Position numbers and translations under genes: made by a program. Of a stretch of 49,847 nucleotides of DNA, positions 8,432 to 14,927 are shown piece by piece; within the stretch, counting starts at the first letter, position 1, and every line of letters starts with the position of its first letter. The notes beneath the pieces were generated by a model. The model was not told the origin of the DNA. It ran no database searches and saw only the letters and a list, made by a program, of their open reading frames with translations. Source of the DNA: an uncultured Paracoccaceae bacterium (GTDB lineage: Bacteria > Pseudomonadota > Alphaproteobacteria > Rhodobacterales > Rhodobacteraceae); NCBI GenBank assembly GCA_913060475.1, contig CAJXSD010000015.1:1-49847 (forward strand), given 5' to 3'.

Positions 8432-8500
8432 ATGGCCTTTATCTATGCCTCAGCCACCGCGAAAACTCAATCCAGTTTTTGTGAACAGATCCCATACACA

Positions 8501-8526
8501 AGAAAAGGCCGCTGAAAACAGCGGCC
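8501..8526 (-). terminator. Rho-independent terminator after mini-gene A1
   Basis: A perfect 8-bp GC-rich stem (GGCCGCTG at 8507-8514, CAGCGGCC at 8519-8526) with a 4-nt loop is followed on the minus strand by TTTTCT. It ends transcripts of the small-peptide gene A1 45 nt after its stop and separates that cluster from mtgA. The other strand also has a short T run (CTTT), so weak bidirectional action is possible. Confidence 0.85.
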
Positions 8527-8570
8527 CTTTATATCCTTGTCAAGTCAGGACATGGTCAATTAGATGACCA

Positions 8571-8672
8571 TCAAAAGCCGCCTGAACCGCCCGCGATCGC
8601 TGGTACCACTGATGCAAATGTGGTTGCAACGCTACCTACCAACAAGAACAGGCCTACATATAACTTTTTCAT
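8571..8672 (-). CDS. Signal-peptide-like mini-protein A1 (33 aa)
   Basis: An unrecognised 33-residue ORF. It starts MKKLYVGLFLLVGS, continues as a hydrophobic core to about residue 23, and ends VPAIA-GGSGGF. That is a complete Sec-type signal peptide (basic N-region, hydrophobic H-region, A-I-A at -3/-1), so signal peptidase I would leave a six-residue glycine-rich tail ending in Phe. A strong GGAGG ribosome-binding site lies about 6 nt before the ATG. It is 25/32 identical to A2 (9280-9378); the first 14 residues are identical although 7 of those codons differ, which argues for selection on the protein. The 5' region carries a conserved hairpin and a terminator follows. It could be an exported peptide, a small membrane protein or a toxin-like peptide; the function is unknown. 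Confidence 0.75.
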   Translation of the reverse strand: MKKLYVGLFLLVGSVATTFASVVPAIAGGSGGF

Positions 8673-8790
8673 TCTTACCTCCAAAATTGGCTAGGCAATT
8701 CAAAATGTCGATACAGCATTTTTTACCTTTCGGCCCTAGACAAAACACCTATAACGCGATCTGCATCGACACCCTTACCTTAGGGAAGGT
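8673..8790 (-). promoter_or_regulatory. Structured leader of A1
   Basis: The 5' region of A1 contains GTCGATGCAG (8761-8770 on the complement) and CTGTATCGAC (8707-8716). They pair over 10 bp with one G-U and enclose a 44-nt loop. The near arm is 34 nt before the start codon. The homologous leader of A2 has the same stem with a full G-C pair and exactly the same loop length. Further upstream, CCCTAAGGTAAGG (8773-8785) matches a motif also found before A2 and B1. Promoter hexamers are not clear; transcription probably begins near or above the motif. Confidence 0.6.
8675..8719 (-). CDS. Possible upstream ORF in the A1 leader (14 aa)
   Basis: AAAGG followed by AAAAAATG starts a 14-codon frame (MLYRHFELPSQFWR) inside the leader hairpin. 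Its stop codon TAA is fused to the GGAGG ribosome-binding site of A1, two bases before the A1 ATG. Its start region is nearly identical to the start region of B1. In A2 the equivalent frame is only six codons (MLHRHC). Translation of this frame would open the leader hairpin and could couple to A1. It may be chance; the support is the RBS-like start and the exact placement of the stop. Confidence 0.3.
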   Translation of the reverse strand: MLYRHFELPSQFWR

Positions 8791-8911
8791 TATCTTTCAC
8801 CGAAACTACATATACGGAAATCTATTCACATTTTCGTAAATTTCGCCCGACCAATAACCAAGGACACAAGGCCGCTGAAACAACAGCCTTGCGCATTGTT
8901 CTACTGCCTGG

Positions 8912-9007
8912 CTAGGTGCCGTCTTCCTCATGTGCATAGGCAGGGGCTGCTGTGATGATCACACCGGATGCCACGGTCAACATCAATACCAGAACAAGTT
9001 TCTTCAT
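8912..9007 (-). CDS. Signal-peptide-like mini-protein B1 (31 aa)
   Basis: An unrecognised 31-residue ORF. It begins MKKLVLVLMLTVASG, has a hydrophobic core to about residue 21, and ends PAYA-HEEDGT. The A-Y-A site is a canonical signal peptidase I motif, and cleavage would free a six-residue acidic tail. GGAAAGG lies about 6 nt before the ATG. It is 20/30 identical to B2 (9883-9975): the first 10 residues and the PAYA motif are unchanged despite synonymous codon changes. It is unrelated in sequence to type A apart from the overall design. A stem-loop lies in its leader. Processing and export are inferred; no partner gene (transporter, receptor or immunity) is visible nearby. Confidence 0.72.
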   Translation of the reverse strand: MKKLVLVLMLTVASGVIITAAPAYAHEEDGT

Positions 9008-9058
9008 TTTTTACCTTTCCTAATCATTCACCACCGCCGACACAAAATTTCATATGAA

Positions 9059-9089
9059 CCGCTTGGACCTTTACACTGGGGTCCAGCGG
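9059..9089 (-). promoter_or_regulatory. Stem-loop in the B1 leader
   Basis: An inverted repeat with a 10-bp stem and one bulged base (CCGCT-GGACC against GGTCC-A-AGCGG, 10-nt loop) lies about 50 nt upstream of the B1 start. The CCCTAAAGTGAGG motif shared with the A leaders is at 9119-9131. The stem is GC-rich but is not followed by a T run, so it looks like a leader structure rather than a terminator. Confidence 0.5.
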
Positions 9090-9210
9090 CGAAATATTTG
9101 TTGTCTTGGTGGATCTTTCCTCACTTTAGGGTGCCTGTCTTGAATGGCTGTTCCCATCGCTTGACAATGGCCAAAAACGCGCGCTCTTGTAATTCAAGCG
9201 ACCAATAAAG

Positions 9211-9240
9211 AAAAAGACCGCGGGGCGGGGCGGACTTTTT
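9211..9240 (-). terminator. Terminator after mini-gene A2
   Basis: An A-flanked hairpin: AAAAAG pairs with CTTTTT, then a T-T mismatch, then CCGC pairs with GCGG around a C-rich loop, ending in a T run on either strand. It lies about 40 nt after the A2 stop. A second small palindrome (TCGGAT-AA-ATCCGA, 9266-9279) abuts the stop codon itself. Together they should end A2 transcription before B1. Confidence 0.75.
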
Positions 9241-9279
9241 CAAACTTTGTTAGCTCACGAGGGACTCGGATAAATCCGA

Positions 9280-9378
9280 TTAACCCGCACCACCGCCTGC
9301 GATCGCTGGCGCAACTGTTGCGACTGTCATCGCAGCGCTACCGACCAACAGGAACAATCCGACATATAGTTTTTTCAT
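9280..9378 (-). CDS. Signal-peptide-like mini-protein A2 (32 aa)
   Basis: A paralogue of A1. It begins with the identical MKKLYVGLFLLVGS and ends APAIA-GGGAG, so the predicted signal peptidase I site (A-I-A) would leave a five-residue glycine/alanine tail. GGAGG is placed about 6 nt before the ATG. Seven of the first 14 codons differ from A1 with no amino-acid change. The leader hairpin, the upstream motif and the downstream terminator are all conserved in plan. The tails differ (GGSGGF in A1, GGGAG here), so if they are peptide signals the two copies would be distinct. The function is unknown. Confidence 0.75.
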   Translation of the reverse strand: MKKLYVGLFLLVGSAAMTVATVAPAIAGGGAG

Positions 9379-9495
9379 AGTGACCTCCAAAAATGGTTCA
9401 ACTCATTAACAATGTCGATGCAGCATTTTTTAACGTTCAGCCGCAGCCAAAACACCTATAACACGTTCTGCATCGACCCCCTTACTTTAGGGAAA
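9379..9495 (-). promoter_or_regulatory. Structured leader of A2
   Basis: Contains the fully complementary arms GTCGATGCAG (complement of 9468-9477) and CTGCATCGAC (complement of 9414-9423) around a 44-nt loop, ending 35 nt before the A2 start. Within the loop, GTTATAGGTGTTTTG and TAAAAAATG are conserved with the A1 leader. CCCTAAAGTAAGG is at 9480-9492. The rest of the gap up to B2 (9496-9882) holds no convincing ORF; it contains the hairpins listed separately. Confidence 0.6.
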
Positions 9496-9674
9496 TTAGC
9501 CCATACACAAAACTACAAAAAATCGCACTCTATTTACATTTTTGTTCATTATTTCAATACCTTAATCAATTACCACAGCGCACAAAAACGGGACCGCATT
9601 GGCCGCGTTCCATACACGTTTTACGGTATTCAATCAATGATTATTGCGACCTGTTCGACCAGCAAAATCAAAAC

Positions 9675-9828
9675 ATCTGGTCGCCAGATTGTCTGTCAGG
9701 GTCATCATTCGATCAGATAAAAACAGGTTCGCATGATGCCAATCCTGTTGACGACGACCAAAGCGGCAGCACAGGTTTTTATCAGGGTATACACCCAAAT
9801 CGACCTAATCTGCGGCGCGATTTGGGTG
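9675..9828. other. Hairpin-rich segment between A2 and B2
   Basis: Three inverted repeats in 154 bp: ATCTGG-TCG-CCAGAT (9675-9689); AACAGG...CCTGTT with an inner GCAT/ATGC (9722-9749); and an 11-bp perfect stem CACCCAAATCG...CGATTTGGGTG with a 15-nt loop (9792-9828). The last lies about 55 nt after the B2 stop and could serve as its terminator. The other two have no T runs and no ORF, so a structured RNA or protein-binding sites are possible. Confidence 0.5.
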
Positions 9829-9882
9829 ATGTGCTAGGTATTTTTAAACGGGCATCTCAGCCAAGCACTGCCCGACACAGGT

Positions 9883-9975
9883 CTAGCCGTTTTCGTCTGC
9901 AGCATATGCGGGACCTGCCGCGATGACTGCGCCTGATCCCATAGCCAACATCAATACTAATACAAGTTTCTTCAT
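9883..9975 (-). CDS. Signal-peptide-like mini-protein B2 (30 aa)
   Basis: A paralogue of B1: MKKLVLVLML is identical, the hydrophobic core is conserved in character, and the C-terminus is GPAYA-ADENG. Cleavage after A-Y-A would leave the acidic pentapeptide ADENG. The start region contains GGTAAGGTG about 6 nt before the ATG. It is the first of the four mini-genes in the direction of transcription, about 340 bp downstream of gltB and separated from it by a strong terminator, so it needs its own promoter. No homologue of known function is recognised. Confidence 0.72.
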   Translation of the reverse strand: MKKLVLVLMLAMGSGAVIAAGPAYAADENG

Positions 9976-10282
9976 TTTTTCACCTTACCTATTGGACCGC
10001 CCCCAAAACACCAGATGATCAAAAACAATTCGTTCGGGTACGCCTTACTGATTAACACCGATCACCTATGGGCCCACGCTAGGCCATAAAGGCAAAATGG
10101 GTCAACGATCTTACCTAAAAACGCATTGTGCATCTGGGCAATTCAAGGCGCGATGACAGGCAAAAACAGCCCGCTACTGCAAATCAAACATCTGTTTTAT
10201 ATGTATATTTTTTCAAAATTAACCCCTGAAACTTTGATAAAAAAATAAATATCAAAAGGCTCAATTTGATTATTCAAAAATA
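9976..10282 (-). promoter_or_regulatory. Upstream region of B2
   Basis: A non-coding, partly A/T-rich stretch between the gltB terminator and B2. It includes a 7-bp A/T hairpin (TTTGATA...TATCAAA, 10233-10256), a run of TATACATATAAAA-type sequence on the minus strand that could hold the B2 promoter, and TTTTTAGGTAAGA (complement of about 10108-10120), a weak match to the motif upstream of A1, A2 and B1. I see no gene here. Confidence 0.4.
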
Positions 10283-10307
10283 AAGCCCCCCAAAAACTGG
10301 GGGGCTT
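10283..10307 (-). terminator. Rho-independent terminator of gltB
   Basis: A perfect 10-bp stem (AAGCCCCCCA/TGGGGGGCTT) with a 5-nt loop is followed on the minus strand by TATTTTTG. It is 9 nt after the gltB stop and closes the gltD-gltB operon. Confidence 0.92.
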
Positions 10308-10315
10308 ATCCAAAC

Positions 10316-13300
10316 TTATTCCGCTGGGACCGCGTCCTGTTCCAGCGTTACAGGATGTTCCAGTTTGTCCAGCATTTCGATCGGGCACACCTGAACAAAG
10401 TTTGATTTTTCGCGATCCCAATCGCGCAGGATTTCGGTGGCCAGTTGACTGCCGGTTTCCGCGACATGGGTTTCGATCAACGATTTCAGCTGGTTTTCCC
10501 AATGCGCCACAGAAACCGGAACAGTGATGATCGATTCCATATTCATCATATCCCCCGATTGTCCTTGCGGATCATAAAGATAGGCCATACCGCCCGTCAT
10601 ACCCGCGCCAAAGTTTGCGCCAATCGATCCCAAGATCACGGCCACGCCGCCTGTCATGTATTCGCAACCGTTTGAACCACAGCCTTCGACCACAACCTTG
10701 GCGCCCGAATTGCGCACGGCAAAACGTTCGCCAGCGCGGCCCGCCGCGAACAGATGTCCGTCGGTTGCACCATAAAGCACCGTGTTCCCGATGATGGTGT
10801 TTTCTGCGGCAACCAATGGGCTGACCATAGGGGGCCGCACGACAATCATGCCGCCTGACAGGCCTTTGCCAACATAATCGTTTGCGTCGCCGGACACCTC
10901 GATCTTTAACCCTGGCGCTGCAAATGCCCCCAGTGATTGACCAGCCGAACCGGTTAATTTCACCGTCAGGTGATCAGGCTGCAATGAATTGCGCATGCCA
11001 AAGTTGCGCACGATATGGCTGGATGTACGGGTACCCACGGTCCGATGCGTGTTCTGCACCGCATAGGACAGCTGCATTTTTTCACCGTCATTCAGGAACC
11101 GCGCGGCATCGCGCACGATTTCCGCGTCCAACGTATCAGGCACGGCATTGCGATCACGATCACGGTTGTATTTGATTTTATGCGCGCCATCGACTGTGAT
11201 CAGCAATGGGTTTAGGTCCAAATCATCCAAATGGTCCGACCCGCGGCTAACCTGAGATAACAGATCGGCACGGCCGATAACCTCGTCCAGTGACCGCGCA
11301 CCGATGGATGCCAAAATCTCGCGTACCTCTTGCGCATAGAACGTGATCAGGTTCACAACCTTGTCCGCATTGCCGGTGAATTGATCGCGCAGCGCCTGGT
11401 CTTGGGTACAAACCCCAACGGGGCAGGTGTTGGATTGACACTGACGCACCATGATACAGCCCATCGCAATCAATGCGGCGGTGCCGATGCCATATTCCTC
11501 GGCCCCCATCATCGCGGCCATGACGATGTCACGTCCTGTGCGCAAACCACCGTCGGTGCGCAATGTGATGCGATCGCGCAGGTTGTTCATGGCCAGAACT
11601 TGGTGCGCTTCGGTCAGGCCCATTTCCCATGGCAGACCTGCGAATTTAATCGATGTCGCAGGCGATGCACCCGTGCCGCCATTGTGACCCGAAATCAGAA
11701 TTACGTCTGCTTCGGCCTTGGCCACACCTGCGGCGATTGTGCCAACACCGGATGCAGCCACCAGTTTCACGGTGACCTTACAACGTGGGTTGATCTGTTT
11801 CAGGTCATAGATCAGCTGCGCCAAATCCTCGATCGAATAAATATCGTGGTGTGGCGGGGGTGAAATCAATGTCACGCCTTTGGTTGAATGGCGCAGACGG
11901 GCGATCAGGTCTGTGACCTTCATCCCGGGCAGCTGACCACCTTCGCCAGGTTTTGCACCTTGGGCGACCTTGATTTCCAGTTCCTCACATTGGTTCAGAT
12001 ATTCCGCCGTGACGCCAAAGCGACCGGATGCCACCTGTTTGATTTTCGCAGATGGGTTATCGCCGTTTGGTTCTGGGTGGAAATGTGCCGGATCTTCGCC
12101 GCCTTCGCCGCTGTCCGATTTCGCACCAATCCGGTTCATCGCGACGTTCAGGGTTTTGTGCGCCTCGGGCGACAAGGCACCCAATGACATACCCGGTGTC
12201 ACGAACCGTTTGCGAATGGATGTAATGCTTTCAACCTCTTCCAAGGGGATCGCCTTGGCCAAAGGTTTAATCGCCAACAAATCGCGCAGATGGATCGGTG
12301 GGTTCGCCTGCATACGCTGGCTGTATTGTTTCCACAGATCATAGCTGGCCTTGTTACAGGCAGCCTGCATCATGTGCATTGTCTGTGCTTCCCATGCGTG
12401 GGTTTCGCCCGATTTGCGGGATTTATAGAAACCGCCGATGGGCATCACACCGCCCGATGTCCAACCTTTGGTGTGGATATCAACGGCCTTTTTCTGGATA
12501 CCGATCAGACCGATACCGGAAATACGTGACATCAAACCGGGGAAATACTCGGCACACATCGCACGGGACAGACCAACCGCTTCGAAATTCAGACCACCGC
12601 GATAGGATGACACAACAGAAATGCCCATCTTGGCCATGATTTTCAACAGGCCTTGGTCAATCGCTTCGCGATAGCGGCGCACAGCCTCGGTCAAGGGGCC
12701 TTGCAACAGGCCGCGTTGGATACGGTCTGCGATGCTGTCTTCGGCCAGATAGGCATTGACCACGGTCGCACCACAGCCGATCAGTACCGCAAAATAATGC
12801 GGGTCGATACATTCGGCCGACCGGACGTTCAGCGAACAGAATGTGCGCAAGCCGCGCCGTGTCAGATGGCTGTGCACAGCTGAGGTCGCCAAAATCATCG
12901 GCATAGCGGCGCGATCTGCATTTGACATATGATCGGTCAGCACGATGTGACCTGCGCCTGAACGCACGGCATCCTCGGCCTCGGACCGGATGCGTTCCAG
13001 CCCGACCTGCAACGCATTTGCGCCGCCGTTGGCTGGAAACGTACAGTCGATTTCAACCATATCTGCGTTGAACTGTTTGACCATTTCCGCCCACTGCGCA
13101 TTCGCGACAAAGGGGCTGTCCAACACGAAAATTTCGGTTTGCGATCCGTTTTCGTCCAACACGTTTTTCAGGTTTCCGAACCGTGTTTTCAACGACATGA
13201 CACGGAATTCGCGCAAGCTGTCGATGGGCGGGTTTGTCACCTGGCTAAAGTTTTGGCGGAAATAATGGCTGAGCGGGCGATATTTTTTCGACAAAACAGC

Positions 13301-14851
13301 AGATGGCGTGTCATCGCCCATAGATGCCAGTGATTCCTTGGCATCTTCGACCATGGGGGCCAGAATTTGTTCCAGTTCTTCGATGGTATAGCCGGCTGCG
13401 ATTTGACGTATGCGCAGTTCGTCACCGGTAAAGATCGGTTTTTCTTCGACTTTGGACAGGGCTTCGTCCAATTCGTTGATTTTGCCAACCCATTCGCCGA
13501 ATGGCTGGGATGCGGCCAATTTATCCTTGATCGCCGTGTCGTGGTACAATTTACCCTCAGCCATATCCACGGCCAACAGCTGCCCCGGGCCCAAGGCGCC
13601 TTTTTCACGAACGGTGGATTCATCGGTGGGAACCATGCCGATTTCTGACCCCGCAATCAGCAGTCCATCACCAGTAATCACATAGCGCATGGGGCGCAAA
13701 CCATTACGGTCAAGCCCCGCACAGACCCAACGACCATCGGTCATGGCCAATGCGGCAGGGCCATCCCATGGTTCCATGACCGAATTGCAATAGGAATACA
13801 TATCCAGCCAAGCCTGTGGCAATTCCTTGGCCTGTTTTGACCAGCTTTCAGGGACCAGCATAGTTTTCGCCATAGGCGCATTACGGCCCGCGCGGACCAG
13901 TACTTCGAATACGGCGTCCAGTGCTGCGGAATCGGATGATCCGCCCGGGATGATGGGTTTGATATCCTCGGCCATGTCGCCGAATGCACCACTGGCCATG
14001 CGGATTTCATGGCTCTTCATCCAGTTTACGTTACCCTTCAGCGTGTTAATTTCGCCGTTATGGGCCAACATGCGGAACGGCTGGGCCAACCACCATTGGG
14101 GGAATGTGTTGGTCGAATACCGCTGGTGATACAGCGCAAAGGCTGATTCAAAGCGCGTATCCATCAGATCGGGATAGAACACCGCCACCTGTTCGGCCAG
14201 CATCATGCCTTTGTAGATGATGGACCGGCACGACAACGACGCCAGATATAAACCACTGATGCCGGCGGCGGATGCAGCCTTTTCAATGCGACGACGGATC
14301 ACATACAATTCGCGTTCGAATGTTTCTTCGTCAACACCTTTGGAATTTGAAATCAGAATTTGTTCGATTTCGGGACGTGTCGCGTTTGCTTTGTCACCCA
14401 GACAATCGACCTCGACCGGGACATGGCGCCAACCATAGATGTAATAGCCCATGCGCAAAACTTCGGTTTCGACGATGGTCCGGCAACGTTCTTGGGCGCC
14501 AAAATCCGTCCGCGGCAGGAACACCTGACCAACAGCGATCAATTCATCCTTGCGGGGTTCGTGACCGGTGCGACGGATTTGGTCGTAAAAGAATGGAACA
14601 GGGATTTGCACATGGATCCCCGCGCCATCGCCGGTTTTCCCATCGGCATCAACAGCCCCACGGTGCCACACGGCCTTTAGCGCCTTGATCCCGTTTTCCA
14701 CCACTTTGCGGCTGGGTTTTCCGTCGATGGAAACAACCAAACCAACGCCACAAGACGCGTGTTCATCTTCGGAACGGTATAGGCTGTTTTCAGCCATCCA
14801 CTGACGCTTGGCTTCTTCTGCTGCGACCCAGTTTTCATCATATTGTGTCAT
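10316..14851 (-). CDS. gltB: Glutamate synthase [NADPH] large subunit
   Basis: A 1511-residue alpha subunit of bacterial GOGAT. It takes the amide of glutamine and makes glutamate from 2-oxoglutarate, the assimilation step after glutamine synthetase. A propeptide of about 33 residues precedes the class II glutamine amidotransferase domain, whose catalytic Cys follows EHAS (CGVGLV). The central domain follows. The FMN-binding synthase domain carries the GHNGGTGASP stretch, and the 3Fe-4S cysteines lie in MVRQCQSNTCPVGVC. The C-terminal beta-helix GXGXG domain contains repeats such as GGMIVV and GGVAVILG. GGAG lies before the ATG. It is 76 bp downstream of gltD on the same strand, with a terminator after it. 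Confidence 0.98.
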   Translation of the reverse strand: MTQYDENWVAAEEAKRQWMAENSLYRSEDEHASCGVGLVVSIDGKPSRKVVENGIKALKAVWHRGAVDADGKTGDGAGIHVQIPVPFFYDQIRRTGHEPRKDELIAVGQVFLPRTDFGAQERCRTIVETEVLRMGYYIYGWRHVPVEVDCLGDKANATRPEIEQILISNSKGVDEETFERELYVIRRRIEKAASAAGISGLYLASLSCRSIIYKGMMLAEQVAVFYPDLMDTRFESAFALYHQRYSTNTFPQWWLAQPFRMLAHNGEINTLKGNVNWMKSHEIRMASGAFGDMAEDIKPIIPGGSSDSAALDAVFEVLVRAGRNAPMAKTMLVPESWSKQAKELPQAWLDMYSYCNSVMEPWDGPAALAMTDGRWVCAGLDRNGLRPMRYVITGDGLLIAGSEIGMVPTDESTVREKGALGPGQLLAVDMAEGKLYHDTAIKDKLAASQPFGEWVGKINELDEALSKVEEKPIFTGDELRIRQIAAGYTIEELEQILAPMVEDAKESLASMGDDTPSAVLSKKYRPLSHYFRQNFSQVTNPPIDSLREFRVMSLKTRFGNLKNVLDENGSQTEIFVLDSPFVANAQWAEMVKQFNADMVEIDCTFPANGGANALQVGLERIRSEAEDAVRSGAGHIVLTDHMSNADRAAMPMILATSAVHSHLTRRGLRTFCSLNVRSAECIDPHYFAVLIGCGATVVNAYLAEDSIADRIQRGLLQGPLTEAVRRYREAIDQGLLKIMAKMGISVVSSYRGGLNFEAVGLSRAMCAEYFPGLMSRISGIGLIGIQKKAVDIHTKGWTSGGVMPIGGFYKSRKSGETHAWEAQTMHMMQAACNKASYDLWKQYSQRMQANPPIHLRDLLAIKPLAKAIPLEEVESITSIRKRFVTPGMSLGALSPEAHKTLNVAMNRIGAKSDSGEGGEDPAHFHPEPNGDNPSAKIKQVASGRFGVTAEYLNQCEELEIKVAQGAKPGEGGQLPGMKVTDLIARLRHSTKGVTLISPPPHHDIYSIEDLAQLIYDLKQINPRCKVTVKLVAASGVGTIAAGVAKAEADVILISGHNGGTGASPATSIKFAGLPWEMGLTEAHQVLAMNNLRDRITLRTDGGLRTGRDIVMAAMMGAEEYGIGTAALIAMGCIMVRQCQSNTCPVGVCTQDQALRDQFTGNADKVVNLITFYAQEVREILASIGARSLDEVIGRADLLSQVSRGSDHLDDLDLNPLLITVDGAHKIKYNRDRDRNAVPDTLDAEIVRDAARFLNDGEKMQLSYAVQNTHRTVGTRTSSHIVRNFGMRNSLQPDHLTVKLTGSAGQSLGAFAAPGLKIEVSGDANDYVGKGLSGGMIVVRPPMVSPLVAAENTIIGNTVLYGATDGHLFAAGRAGERFAVRNSGAKVVVEGCGSNGCEYMTGGVAVILGSIGANFGAGMTGGMAYLYDPQGQSGDMMNMESIITVPVSVAHWENQLKSLIETHVAETGSQLATEILRDWDREKSNFVQVCPIEMLDKLEHPVTLEQDAVPAE

Positions 14852-14927
14852 GTCAACTCTCCTGCGGTGCGGGGCACCAAGGTAAATAATCTTATGTTAC
14901 AGGCGCGACCCAACGGCCGCCTTGCCC

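Noticed and set aside
8564..9720. Two plus-strand ORFs (8564-8839 and 9412-9720) that resemble each other over about 30 residues
   Set aside because: The similarity is confined to the duplicated minus-strand leaders of A1 and A2, whose conserved stem explains it. They lack ribosome-binding sites and their flanks are unrelated.
8571..9975. Reading the mini-genes as a type I toxin-antitoxin system
   Set aside because: They are small and hydrophobic, but the A-x-A cleavage sites with a short polar tail are unlike known type I toxins, and no overlapping antisense promoter is evident. Kept only as an alternative.
10445..14688. Many 60-180 codon ORFs on the plus strand across gltB/gltD
   Set aside because: They are antisense shadows of long, high-confidence genes and show no start signals or family features.
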